Positions 25,907 through 33,280 of a DNA stretch of 40,938 nt are shown piece after piece. Origin of the DNA: Bacilli bacterium PM5-9 (GTDB lineage: Bacteria; Bacillota_I; Bacilli_A; JAJDGJ01); the NCBI GenBank assembly GCA_029893765.1, contig JARXZD010000013.1, forward strand, positions 1 to 40,938. Reading direction: 5' to 3'. Under the pieces are notes generated by a model that ran no database searches, was not told the origin of the DNA, and saw nothing but the letters and a program-made list of their open reading frames with translations. Each line of letters begins with the position of its first letter. Position 1 is the stretch's first letter. Both the position numbers and the translations under genes were made by a program.

Positions 25907-26980
25907 CTAATTATTAATAGTTTCTGTTTTTTTTAAACGCTTATTTTTAATGAATTGCACTATTACTCCACCATTAGCAATAAATCCAATGTATCCAACA
26001 ATTGGATAAACAATTGAAATTAAATTAGAAAAACCAATTAAACTTAAAAACAAAGCAAACATACAAATAAAAATAATACTAACTTTATTATTTATTTTGA
26101 TTGTACTCTGTTCTAAACGATTAACTAACGCAAACATCATAGCTAATGATGAACTAAAGATACCGATTGCTAAAACAACAAGATATACTATTCCAAGAAT
26201 ACTACTAATATTATTTGAAATAATTAACATAGGCATATCAACACCAACAATTAAATTGATATTTTTTAACATTGCAAAACATATTAATGCTGCAACTATT
26301 GAAATTATTAACGCTCCAAAAAATGAACCTAATAAAATATGTTTTTTATTTTTTGCTTCAATTCCTAATGGACTTAAAATTGGTATTTGAACTATGAATA
26401 TATAAGAAACAGCTAATAATGCTGATGTAATCCAAAATGGTGTAGGTTGTTTAACAAACTCTACTGTATTAAAATTAAGTGGTTCATTACCATAAATAAT
26501 CCCTAAAATTGAGCTAATTATCGCAAGAACTACCATAGTTGGCACAATAAAACTAAAAACTTTAACAATACCATTAGCGCCATTTAAACAAATAAGCATT
26601 ACAACAAGTGCTAAACCAATACTACCAAAAAACTTACTTACACCAAAGAAATTATTTAATAAGGCTCCAGCTCCTGCAAACATAATTATTAAAACAAAAA
26701 ATAAAATAACATTAATTGTAATATTACAAATAGATTTTGCTTTTTCATTATCGCCAACAATAACTTCCTCGTATGAAGTAACTTTTTTATCATATGCTAA
26801 TGACATACTCATATAAGCTAAAGTAACATATAAAATAAACATTAGTAACAATCCGAATATACAATACAAACCATAGCTTGCATAAAATTGTAATAACTCT
26901 TGTCCAGAAACGAATCCGGCACCAAAAATCGCACCAATGAAAGTTGTAGTTATTGCATAGTATTTATATTTATTTTCCAT
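25907..26980 (-). CDS. YkvI-like membrane transporter (APC/LeuT-fold superfamily)
   Basis: 357 aa with about ten TM helices. The opening TFIGAIFGAGFVSGQELLQFYASYG is the YkvI/COG3949 signature, an unwound TM1 typical of amino-acid transporters. Helices 2-10 follow without gaps, and the C-terminus is short and basic. The substrate is unknown; related carriers move amino acids or branched compounds. The SD is poor (AAGGA 13 nt upstream). It is a single gene with its own terminator, downstream of the tRNA cluster. Confidence 0.88.
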   Translation of the reverse strand: MENKYKYYAITTTFIGAIFGAGFVSGQELLQFYASYGLYCIFGLLLMFILYVTLAYMSMSLAYDKKVTSYEEVIVGDNEKAKSICNITINVILFFVLIIMFAGAGALLNNFFGVSKFFGSIGLALVVMLICLNGANGIVKVFSFIVPTMVVLAIISSILGIIYGNEPLNFNTVEFVKQPTPFWITSALLAVSYIFIVQIPILSPLGIEAKNKKHILLGSFFGALIISIVAALICFAMLKNINLIVGVDMPMLIISNNISSILGIVYLVVLAIGIFSSSLAMMFALVNRLEQSTIKINNKVSIIFICMFALFLSLIGFSNLISIVYPIVGYIGFIANGGVIVQFIKNKRLKKTETINN

Positions 26981-27037
26981 ATCATCACTATCCTTATTTA
27001 AGTTTTTGACTAAATGTTAAATTTATCCCTAAAATTA

Positions 27038-27079
27038 AAAAAACAGCAAGTTAACAATTTAACTTGTAACTTACTGCTT
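27038..27079 (-). terminator. Terminator of the tRNA cluster
   Basis: Stem CAGCAAGTTA / TAACTTACTG (27044-27053 / 27067-27076) with one G-U pair, then T7 leftward. Confidence 0.8.
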
Positions 27080-27088
27080 TATTTTAAA

Positions 27089-27165
27089 TGGTGACCCGTA
27101 CGGGATTCGAACCCGTGAATGCATGCGTGAAAGGCATGTGTGTTAAACCGCTTCACCAACGGGCC
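27089..27165 (-). tRNA. tRNA-Glu (anticodon TTC)
   Basis: Acceptor GGCCCGT pairs with ACGGGTC. The anticodon loop CTTTCAC sits on a CATGC/GCATG stem, the T-arm has GGTTCGAATCC, and the CCA end is encoded. It is last in a three-tRNA unit. Confidence 0.97.
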
Positions 27166-27174
27166 ATAAAAAAA

Positions 27175-27266
27175 TGGCGGAGTAGGAGGGATTCGAACCC
27201 TCGCGACGCGTAAACGCCCTATACCCTTAGCAGGGGCACCTCTTCAGCCAACTTGAGTACTACTCC
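27175..27266 (-). tRNA. tRNA-Ser (anticodon GCT)
   Basis: Class II tRNA of 92 nt. Acceptor GGAGTAG pairs with CTACTCC, the anticodon loop is CTGCTAA, and a long variable arm (AGGGCGTTTACGCGTC region) and an encoded GCCA end are present. Confidence 0.97.
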
Positions 27267-27273
27267 AAAAAAA

Positions 27274-27348
27274 TGGCGCCTGAGATAGGATTTGAACCTA
27301 TGACCGATCGGTTAACAGCCGATTGCTCTGCCACTGAGCTACTCAGGC
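27274..27348 (-). tRNA. tRNA-Asn (anticodon GTT)
   Basis: Acceptor GCCTGAG pairs with CTCAGGC. The anticodon loop CTGTTAA sits on ATCGG/CCGAT, the T-loop is GGTTCAAATCC, and the 3' GCCA is encoded. It is first in the unit (Asn-Ser-Glu). Confidence 0.97.
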
Positions 27349-27367
27349 GTGGTTATTACGCTATCTA

Positions 27368-27396
27368 ATAATAGCATATTGCTAAATTAATTGCAA
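27368..27396 (-). promoter_or_regulatory. tRNA cluster promoter
   Basis: TTGCAA (27391-27396), 17-bp spacer and TATTAT (27368-27373), with TGC before the -10. It lies 20 nt upstream of tRNA-Asn. Confidence 0.8.
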
Positions 27397-27452
27397 CCAC
27401 TAAAAAGATTTTTTTTGCATTTTTTATCACAAAAAACTACTGTTTTTATATT

Positions 27453-27484
27453 AAAAAAGAATCCAATAATTAATCAGATTCTTT
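27453..27484 (-). terminator. ribU terminator
   Basis: Stem AAGAATC (27457-27463) / GATTCTT (27477-27483), then six Ts leftward. Confidence 0.85.
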
Positions 27485-27495
27485 ACAATTATATT

Positions 27496-28053
27496 TTAAT
27501 TGTTTTTTAATAATAGTTTATTTAAAACAATTGTTGCAGCACTTATTAAAGTCATCTTTATAAGATTAAATGGAAAATACAAAGAAACTATTGAATAAAA
27601 ATAATCATTAGATGAATTTAATTGTGCAAAAGATGCACCAGAATATAATGGCACTGTAATAAAATAATTAACACCAGTTAATGTTATTGCAAAAATTAAA
27701 CCCATAATCAATAAAGATATATATATATTCAATTTTGCTTTTACATATAACAAATAAAACATTATTGCAATAAAACATGAAGATAATAATAAAACTGAAA
27801 CACCTACTATTTCACTACCATTAGCACCAAACAAAAAGAATAAAAATGCCTTGATGATTGATACCATTAGCCCATAACGCAACCCAATAATAATAACTGT
27901 CAAAATAACAATCGTTTCTGATAAATCAAAACGCAAGAATGGTACAATAAATGGTATTTCAACATAATTTAATAAGAAAGCAATACATGCCATAATTGAA
28001 GTAAAAACCATTTTTTGTGTTAAACTCCTTTTCTGTAATTCTAATACATTCAT
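27496..28053 (-). CDS. ribU: Riboflavin ECF transporter substrate-binding (S) component
   Basis: 185 aa from the ATG at 28053; the frame opens 18 nt earlier at a TTG within the SD (AAAGGA). It has about six TM helices, with the RibU landmarks LNYVEIPFIVPFLRFDLSE (substrate-domain start), GLRYGLMVSIIKAF and FPFNLIKMTLISA, which carries the family's A/K motif. It works with the EcfA/A'/T module encoded elsewhere to take up riboflavin. It is the sole gene controlled by the FMN riboswitch upstream, which supports the substrate assignment. Confidence 0.95.
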   Translation of the reverse strand: MNVLELQKRSLTQKMVFTSIMACIAFLLNYVEIPFIVPFLRFDLSETIVILTVIIIGLRYGLMVSIIKAFLFFLFGANGSEIVGVSVLLLSSCFIAIMFYLLYVKAKLNIYISLLIMGLIFAITLTGVNYFITVPLYSGASFAQLNSSNDYFYSIVSLYFPFNLIKMTLISAATIVLNKLLLKNN

Positions 28054-28073
28054 AATCAAATTTCCTTTCAAAA

Positions 28074-28099
28074 TAAAAAATCGTGAATATCTCCACGAT
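28074..28099 (-). terminator. Riboswitch expression-platform terminator
   Basis: Stem ATCGTG / CACGAT (28080-28085 / 28094-28099) followed leftward by T5 and further Ts. It lies between the FMN aptamer and the ribU start, so control is probably by transcription termination when FMN is bound. Confidence 0.8.
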
Positions 28100-28121
28100 G
28101 AAAAATGACCATACTACCTAT

Positions 28122-28229
28122 TGTCTTCTTCCATCCAGACTTTAACTGTTGGCCAAGGAATCGAACCTTGTCAGCTTTCGCTCGCGGGCTTTACCGCCAG
28201 TAAGGAATTGCACCTAACCCTGAAGATAT
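28122..28229 (-). ncRNA. FMN riboswitch (RFN element)
   Basis: The aptamer reads ATATCTTCAGGGTTAGGTGC at its 5' side. ACTGGCGGTAAAGCCCGCGA is the characteristic core, followed by GCTGAC, the CAAGG/CCTTG arm, CAGTTAAAGTCTGGATGGAA and GAAGA, which closes P1 with TCTTC. All conserved blocks are present. It senses FMN and shuts off ribU. Confidence 0.97.
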
Positions 28230-28233
28230 CTTA

Positions 28234-28262
28234 ATTATAGCATTTAAAAATTAATAAATCAA
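28234..28262 (-). promoter_or_regulatory. ribU promoter
   Basis: TTGATT (28257-28262), a 17-bp spacer and TATAAT (28234-28239), with TGC before the -10. The predicted start coincides with the 5' end of the FMN aptamer. Confidence 0.85.
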
Positions 28263-28295
28263 CTGAAATAATTATAAATAAAGTGTTTCAATCCA

Positions 28296-28323
28296 TTGAT
28301 TATATTTTAAAAAATGATATAAT
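28296..28323 (+). promoter_or_regulatory. Rightward promoter opposing the small-ORF locus
   Basis: TTGATT (28296-28301), a 16-bp spacer and TATAAT (28318-28323), with TGA just before the -10. There is no rightward gene downstream; the next features to the right are minus-strand small ORFs. It is therefore a candidate antisense promoter. Confidence 0.65.
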
Positions 28324-28329
28324 AATTAT

Positions 28330-28383
28330 TGAGAAGAATAAAAAATATCAAGAAAGACACTAGTTGTAGCTAGTGTCTTTTAC
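28330..28383 (+). ncRNA. Candidate short antisense RNA
   Basis: Downstream of the promoter at 28296 the transcript would begin near 28330. It would reach a strong hairpin (28353-28380) followed by TTTT. Such an RNA of about 55 nt would overlap the 3' end of the leftward small-ORF mRNA, and read-through would cover the small ORFs themselves. It is deduced from promoter and hairpin positions only. Confidence 0.35.
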
Positions 28384-28410
28384 ATTTCGTTAAGGAGAAG
28401 AATAAAAAAT
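28331..28410. repeat. Pair of 16-bp direct repeats flanking a hairpin
   Basis: GAGAAGAATAAAAAAT occurs at 28331-28346 and again at 28395-28410, 64 bp apart. Read leftward each copy provides an ATTTTTTATT tract. The first follows the hairpin at 28353-28380 and the second follows the stop of the 24-aa ORF. Confidence 0.8.
28353..28380. terminator. Shared hairpin terminator between convergent transcripts
   Basis: Perfect 11-bp stem AAAGACACTAG / CTAGTGTCTTT with a 6-nt loop. It is followed by TTTT rightward and by a broken T-tract (CTTGATATTTTTT) leftward. Confidence 0.65.
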
Positions 28411-28484
28411 TAGGCTATTTTAATAAGTAGCACTAATAGTAATATTAAAATTATTAGATTAAGTAATCTATTGTTACTATCCAT
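28410..28484 (-). CDS. 24-aa hydrophobic peptide, candidate type I toxin-like
   Basis: ATG at 28484, stop TAA at 28410-28412. The peptide starts MDSNNRLLNL, continues as an unbroken Ile/Leu/Val run (about residues 7-21) and ends LIKIA. This is a polar N-terminus, one TM helix and a single Lys near the C-terminus. The SD is weak (GAGAAA), but the ORF begins 13 nt after a tiny ORF with an excellent SD, so translation may be coupled. A convergent promoter and a shared terminator lie downstream, the arrangement of Bacillus txpA/ratA-like systems. The sequence matches no toxin family I know. Confidence 0.45.
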   Translation of the reverse strand: MDSNNRLLNLIILILLLVLLIKIA

Positions 28485-28497
28485 AGTTTCTCATAAT

Positions 28498-28542
28498 TTA
28501 CATTTTATCTACTTCTCCAAAACGAGTTAGTGATAAATGCAT
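28498..28542 (-). CDS. 14-aa leader-type ORF with strong SD
   Basis: ATG at 28542 preceded by AAGGAG (9-nt spacing). It encodes MHLSLTRFGEVDKM and stops at TAA (28498-28500). It is followed 13 nt later by the hydrophobic 24-aa ORF. An inverted repeat GGTGA / TCACC (28571-28585) lies upstream. It may be a translational-coupling leader, or one of two short peptides. No promoter of its own is clear, so transcription may come from metK read-through. Confidence 0.4.
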   Translation of the reverse strand: MHLSLTRFGEVDKM

Positions 28543-28621
28543 ATACTTACTCTCCTTAATTTGAAATGTAGGTGAATTACTCACCCAATTTATTATTTAT
28601 ATAAACTCTATTTTTACCTAA

Positions 28622-28649
28622 AAAAACATCGCAAAAATGCAATGTTTCT
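28622..28649. terminator. metK terminator
   Basis: Stem AAACATCGC (28624-28632) / GCAATGTTT (28639-28647) with T7 leftward. Ts on the right side also allow rightward use. Confidence 0.85.
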
Positions 28650-28653
28650 TTTT

Positions 28654-29820
28654 TTAGTCTAAATATTTTTTTAATACATCTACCTTATCAAGCTTTTCCC
28701 ACGGTAATTCAATATCATTTCTTCCCATGTGACCATAAGCAGCAACTTGAGAATAAATAGGTTTTGATAACTCTAATGCCTTAATAATTCCAGATGGAGT
28801 TAAATAAAAATTATCACGAACTGCTTCATTAATTTTTTCTTCAGCAATGTGATTAGTATTAAACGTTTCAATTAAAATTGATATTGGATTAGCTTTTCCA
28901 ATCGCATAAGATAATTGAATTTCACATTTATCACATAAACCAGCCGCAACAATGTTTTTAGCAACCCATCTTGCTGCATAAGCAGCTGAGCGATCAACCT
29001 TAGTAGCATCTTTACCAGAAAATGCACCACCACCATGACGAGAATAACCACCATATGTATCAACAATTATTTTTCTGCCTGTCAATCCACTATCTCCGTG
29101 TGGTCCACCGATAACAAATCTTCCTGTTGGATTAATTAATACTTTGTAATCATCATTAGCCATATCATAAGAACTTAAAACTTTTTTAATAATATGTTCT
29201 TTAATATATTCAACAAATTCCTCGTGATTGTAGTCTGGATCATGTTGAATAGACATTAAAACAGTGTGTATTTTCGGATTTTCTTCATCAGTATAATCAA
29301 TTGTTACTTGTGACTTCATGTCTGGTCTAGCCCACTTGAATTCACCACTTTTACGTTGTTTTGATGCTTCTCTAACTAAATTATGTGCAATAACAATCGC
29401 ATATGGCATATAACCTTTAGTTTCATTACATGCAAAACCAAACATTATACCTTGATCTCCTGCACCAATTTGTTTTTCCTCATTTGTTGTATCATCAACA
29501 CCTAAAGCGATATCTTGTGATTGTTTATGTAATAAAATATCAACTTTGCATGTGTCGCAATTAATACCCAAATCTTCGTGAACATAACCTATCTCTCTTA
29601 ACTTATTACGAACAATTTGTTCATAATCAACTTGAGCGTTTGTTCTTATTTCGCCACCAACAACAATTTGTTGAGTTGTTGCAAAACACTCACAGGCTAC
29701 TCGTGAATTTGGATCTTGTTTTAATACTGCATCTAAAATGGCATCACTTATTTGATCACAAACTTTGTCTGGATGTCCTTCAGAAACTGATTCTGAAGTA
29801 AATAATCTTAATTCTTCCAT
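28654..29820 (-). CDS. metK: S-adenosylmethionine synthetase
   Basis: Makes SAM from methionine and ATP. 388 aa. TSESVSEGHPDKVCDQISDA at the start, GAGDQGIMFGFA (the methionine/ATP hexapeptide region), FVIGGPHGDSGLTGRK and GGGAFSGKDATKVDRSAAY (P-loop-like) are all intact. The SD AAAGGAG lies 12 nt before the ATG, farther than usual. Between them is ATG ATT AAG TAA, whose stop overlaps the metK ATG. I found no SAM riboswitch or T-box in the 170-nt leader region, although these often control metK in Bacillota. Confidence 0.98.
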   Translation of the reverse strand: MEELRLFTSESVSEGHPDKVCDQISDAILDAVLKQDPNSRVACECFATTQQIVVGGEIRTNAQVDYEQIVRNKLREIGYVHEDLGINCDTCKVDILLHKQSQDIALGVDDTTNEEKQIGAGDQGIMFGFACNETKGYMPYAIVIAHNLVREASKQRKSGEFKWARPDMKSQVTIDYTDEENPKIHTVLMSIQHDPDYNHEEFVEYIKEHIIKKVLSSYDMANDDYKVLINPTGRFVIGGPHGDSGLTGRKIIVDTYGGYSRHGGGAFSGKDATKVDRSAAYAARWVAKNIVAAGLCDKCEIQLSYAIGKANPISILIETFNTNHIAEEKINEAVRDNFYLTPSGIIKALELSKPIYSQVAAYGHMGRNDIELPWEKLDKVDVLKKYLD

Positions 29821-29875
29821 TACTTAATCATACTCCTTTTGTAATTAATATTGATACCTTCAAATTAACAATTAC

Positions 29876-29884
29876 AGTATATCA
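29876..29884 (-). promoter_or_regulatory. Extended -10 promoter of metK
   Basis: TGATATACT on the minus strand, 56 nt before the ATG. Just upstream is ATTTAAGACAT, similar to the decamer repeated at 42-76. The -35 is weak. Confidence 0.5.
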
Positions 29885-29989
29885 TGTCTTAAATAATAAT
29901 GAAACCAATATGTCATTTATATTCTCATAATCTACATAATAATATCTAAATAATATGTTATTATTATCAAAGTAAGGAGTTGTGAATAA

Positions 29990-30445
29990 ATGATAAGTAA
30001 TAAAAACAAATTGATATCATTTTTTTTAAGTTCAGTCTTAACAATTATTTCTTGGGGAATAATTTTTTTAGATGTTATTTTACAAGTTACTACTTTTTTT
30101 GAAATTAGTATTTATAATGTAGACACTATCGGCTTTACGTTTACAACATTAATGTTAACTTTTTATACATTTACAATTCTATTTAAAATTTCAGGGATAT
30201 CATATTTTCCAATAGTATTAATACTACTACATATGGGAACTTTAAATGGTTCAACTTTAGCAATTTTATTTATCATTGTTGATCTATTAATTATGTTGTT
30301 GTTAAATACTGGTGCAGATCAAAATATATATACAAAATCAACATATTATCAAAAGAAAAAGGACAATAATTCTACTAGTAAAACAATCCATAAAACAGCA
30401 AGTGATAATATTTTTGATGCTGAATATAAAGAAAAAGATAAATAA
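29990..30445 (+). CDS. Four-TM membrane protein, candidate KwaA of a Kiwa-like defense system
   Basis: 151 aa. Four hydrophobic helices at about 8-31, 46-67, 70-86 and 89-106 are joined by very short loops. A cytoplasmic tail of about 45 residues (KKKDNNSTSKTIHKTASDN, ending IFDAEYKEKDK) follows. SD AAGGAG is 10 nt upstream. It lies 11 nt before a KwaB/DUF4868-like gene. Kiwa consists of a four-TM KwaA that senses membrane change and a KwaB that binds DNA. The topology and gene order here fit, but KwaA sequences are poorly conserved, so the assignment rests largely on its neighbour. It lies between housekeeping genes metK and typA. Confidence 0.6.
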   Translation: MISNKNKLISFFLSSVLTIISWGIIFLDVILQVTTFFEISIYNVDTIGFTFTTLMLTFYTFTILFKISGISYFPIVLILLHMGTLNGSTLAILFIIVDLLIMLLLNTGADQNIYTKSTYYQKKKDNNSTSKTIHKTASDNIFDAEYKEKDK

Positions 30446-30456
30446 AAGGAGCATAT

Positions 30457-31401
30457 ATGAAACTAATAGACAGTTTAAAAAAAGATACTAAAAAAATAGA
30501 ATTTTATGGTGCAAGAAAACCTAAATACAACAAAGAAGAACAGGCATTCTTTTTTGAAAATGATTCATTGGTTGCTCTTAGCACCTTTGATGACTTAAAT
30601 AACCTTAATAACTTTTATGAAATTATCAAGAATTCTTTAATTGAAAAATTAGATGATATTCATATAAAAGATTATAGCAATGATGATAACTTTGCAGGAT
30701 TTGCATATCTTGATCAAGAAATTAAATTAAATTATCAAGATTCATTAAACGAACAAACAACATCAATTAGCTTATTAGAAAAAGAATCTCTATCATTCAG
30801 TTATATTTTAATTAAAGTTATTAATGAAGATGATGAGATATTGATTTGGGTAAAACTAAAATCACCATTAAAAATAGAAAACAATACTTTCTATTATAAT
30901 CCAGATGATTACGAAGTAAAAATAACAAAAGATGGCCTTAAAGTTAGTAATTACCCTGCTTTTAAAGTTGATGTTAACTTAGTAAGTTTTATCTATTTAA
31001 ATGATGATTTCTATATTTTAGATAAAGAATTATATCAAAAATATTTCAACTTAGAAACATATTATGATAATCAAGCATCTCAAATAGTATATAATAATCC
31101 AAACATAATTAGTGATGGACAATTACTTACTAAAGGTAGCGCAAAACTTGTATGTGAATATTTCGAGCAAATTGATTCTATGTGCCAACAAATTAATGAT
31201 GGCTCATTAAGTAAAGAAAAAGTTAAAGAAGTAATATCATTTTTAAATTTAAGTTTAGAATACAACGATGATAAATTTATTTTAAAAAGACCTAAAGATT
31301 TAATGGATTTATTGTTACTTAGTAATGGTTGTTTGGGAATAAATAGTCTTACAAACACTCAATTTAAAGTTAAAAGACCACAATATCTAGCTGATGAATA
31401 G
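30457..31401 (+). CDS. DUF4868/KwaB-like protein, candidate Kiwa effector
   Basis: 314 aa, the length of E. coli KwaB (about 315), cytoplasmic, without signal or TM segments. The central and C-terminal order agrees with what I recall of KwaB/DUF4868: an acidic N-half with a strand-rich centre (SYILIKVINEDDEILIWVKL), then VDVNLVSFIYLNDDFYILDK, YQKYFNLETYYDNQASQIV, ISDGQLLTKGSAKLVCEYFE, and the final KRPKDLMDLLLLSNGCLGIN with LTNTQFKVKR. SD AAAGGAGC, 11 nt after the four-TM gene, so the two form one operon. KwaB binds phage DNA complexes in the Kiwa model. Family membership is from pattern recall; a profile search against PF16162 would decide. Confidence 0.65.
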   Translation: MKLIDSLKKDTKKIEFYGARKPKYNKEEQAFFFENDSLVALSTFDDLNNLNNFYEIIKNSLIEKLDDIHIKDYSNDDNFAGFAYLDQEIKLNYQDSLNEQTTSISLLEKESLSFSYILIKVINEDDEILIWVKLKSPLKIENNTFYYNPDDYEVKITKDGLKVSNYPAFKVDVNLVSFIYLNDDFYILDKELYQKYFNLETYYDNQASQIVYNNPNIISDGQLLTKGSAKLVCEYFEQIDSMCQQINDGSLSKEKVKEVISFLNLSLEYNDDKFILKRPKDLMDLLLLSNGCLGINSLTNTQFKVKRPQYLADE

Positions 31402-31408
31402 GTACCGT

Positions 31409-31437
31409 TTGCGTTTAGAAGCTAATTACGGTATAAT
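31409..31437 (+). promoter_or_regulatory. typA promoter
   Basis: TTGCGT (31409-31414), a 17-bp spacer and TATAAT (31432-31437). It begins 8 nt after the kwaB-like stop, so typA is transcribed independently of that cassette. Confidence 0.75.
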
Positions 31438-31467
31438 TATTTCTTGGAAAGATACGGTGAACGATAA

Positions 31468-33267
31468 ATGAAAAAAATAATTAATATTGCAGTAATCGCC
31501 CATGTTGATGCTGGAAAGTCAACACTAGTAGATGCTTTTTTATCACAAAGCAATACAATGGAGGCAAGCAATCAAGTCATGGATAGTAATGATTTAGAAA
31601 AAGAAAGAGGAATTACTATTTATGCAAAAAACTGTAGCATAAACTATAAAGATTATAAAATCAATATAGTTGACACACCAGGACATGCTGACTTTAGTAG
31701 TGAAGTTGAGCGTATAATCAGAACAGTAGACACAGTAATTTTACTAGTAGACAGTGCTGAAGGTGTTATGCCACAAACAAGATTTGTTTTACAAAAATCA
31801 TTAAATTTAGGATTAAATCCAATTTTATTAATTAATAAAATTGATAAACCAGATCAAAGAGCTACTGAAGTTATTGAAGAGGTACTAGAACTTTTCTTAG
31901 ATTTAGATGCAAATGATAAACAATTAGAGTTTCCAACTTTATTTGGAATCGCAAAACAAGGTATCGTTAAATACAGTTTAGATGATGATTCTAAAGATTT
32001 AACACCATTATTCAATACAATAATTGAACATGTAGATATTGATGATACATTACAAAACAAACCAACACAAATGCAAATATCATCTCTAGCATACGATGAT
32101 TATATTGGACGTTTAGGAATTGGACGTATTTATCAAGGAACACTTGAAGAAAATCAAGATGTTTTAGTTTATAACCAAGATGGCGAATTAGTAAAAAAGA
32201 AAATTCAAAAATTATTCGTCTATGAAGGATTAGGACGTAAAAGTGTAAAAAAAGCTTACGCTAATGATATAGTTGTTGTTTCAGGTATTAGTGATATTAC
32301 TATTGGTGAAACAATTTGTGATGTAAATGATCCTCAACCATTAGATTTAATTGAAATAGAAAAGCCAACAATGGCAATGAATTTCTTAGTTAATAAGTCA
32401 CCTTTTGCAGGACAAGAAGGACAGTATTTAACAACTAGAAATATCAAAGATCGTTTAGATCGTGAATTAGAAGTAAATGTTGGTTTAATGGTAGAACCAC
32501 TTGAATCTGCAGCAGACGGATTTAAAGTAAGTGGACGTGGTGAATTACATTTATCAATACTATTAGAAAATATGCGTCGTGAAGGCTTTGAAATTGCAGT
32601 AAGTAAACCAGAAGTTATTTATAAAGAAATAGATGGTAAACTTTGCGAACCTATTGAAAGAGTACAAATTGATGTTCCTGAAGAATATTCTGGTACAATT
32701 ATTAATTCATTAAATCTTAAAAAAGGTGAAATGATTAATATGATACCAAAAAACAATCAAATTAGAATTGAATATTTAGTACCAACCAGATCATTAATTG
32801 GATATAATACTCAATTTATAAATGATACTCATGGTGAAGGAATTATGGTAAAAACTTTCGATAACTACCAAGAGTATAAAGGTGCACTTGAAGGAAGAAA
32901 AAATGGTGTCTTTATTTCTGGAGTTAATGGTGATGCAATGGCATATTCATTAATGAACTTATCAGAAAGAGGAACAATGTTTATTACACCAGGCGTTTCT
33001 GTATATGAAGGAATGATTGTTGGAATGAACTCTCGTGATAATGATTTAGTTGTTAATCCAACTAAAAACAAAAAATTAACTAATGTTAGAGCAAGTGGTA
33101 GTGATGATGCAATCAGACTTGGAACAGCTATTATTATGAGTTTAGAAGATGCATTAGCCTTTATCGAAGATGATGAATTGGTTGAAATAACACCAGAGAA
33201 TATCAGATTAAGAAAAAAATATTTAAATGAAGTAGATCGAAAAAGAGCAAATAAACAATTAATTTAA
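31468..33267 (+). CDS. typA: Translational GTPase TypA/BipA
   Basis: A ribosome-associated translational GTPase of the EF-G family, 599 aa (usual about 605-615). G1 AHVDAGKST, G2 region LEKERGITI, G3 DTPGHADF, G4 NKIDKPDQR. The central domains include GYDDYIGRLGIGRIYQG-like YDDYIGRLGIGRI. FKVSGRGELHLSILLENMRREG, TRSLIGYNTQF and the C-terminal TypA-specific VRASGSDDAIRLG are all present. SD GGTGA. It is co-transcribed with the tail-anchored protein gene 13 nt downstream. Confidence 0.97.
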   Translation: MKKIINIAVIAHVDAGKSTLVDAFLSQSNTMEASNQVMDSNDLEKERGITIYAKNCSINYKDYKINIVDTPGHADFSSEVERIIRTVDTVILLVDSAEGVMPQTRFVLQKSLNLGLNPILLINKIDKPDQRATEVIEEVLELFLDLDANDKQLEFPTLFGIAKQGIVKYSLDDDSKDLTPLFNTIIEHVDIDDTLQNKPTQMQISSLAYDDYIGRLGIGRIYQGTLEENQDVLVYNQDGELVKKKIQKLFVYEGLGRKSVKKAYANDIVVVSGISDITIGETICDVNDPQPLDLIEIEKPTMAMNFLVNKSPFAGQEGQYLTTRNIKDRLDRELEVNVGLMVEPLESAADGFKVSGRGELHLSILLENMRREGFEIAVSKPEVIYKEIDGKLCEPIERVQIDVPEEYSGTIINSLNLKKGEMINMIPKNNQIRIEYLVPTRSLIGYNTQFINDTHGEGIMVKTFDNYQEYKGALEGRKNGVFISGVNGDAMAYSLMNLSERGTMFITPGVSVYEGMIVGMNSRDNDLVVNPTKNKKLTNVRASGSDDAIRLGTAIIMSLEDALAFIEDDELVEITPENIRLRKKYLNEVDRKRANKQLI

Positions 33268-33280
33268 ATGAGGTATTTAT

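Noticed and set aside
29820-29831. Minimal ORF ATG-ATT-AAG-TAA before metK as a regulatory leader peptide
   Set aside because: The SD is only one base from that ATG, too close for good initiation. It is noted with metK but not called as a gene.
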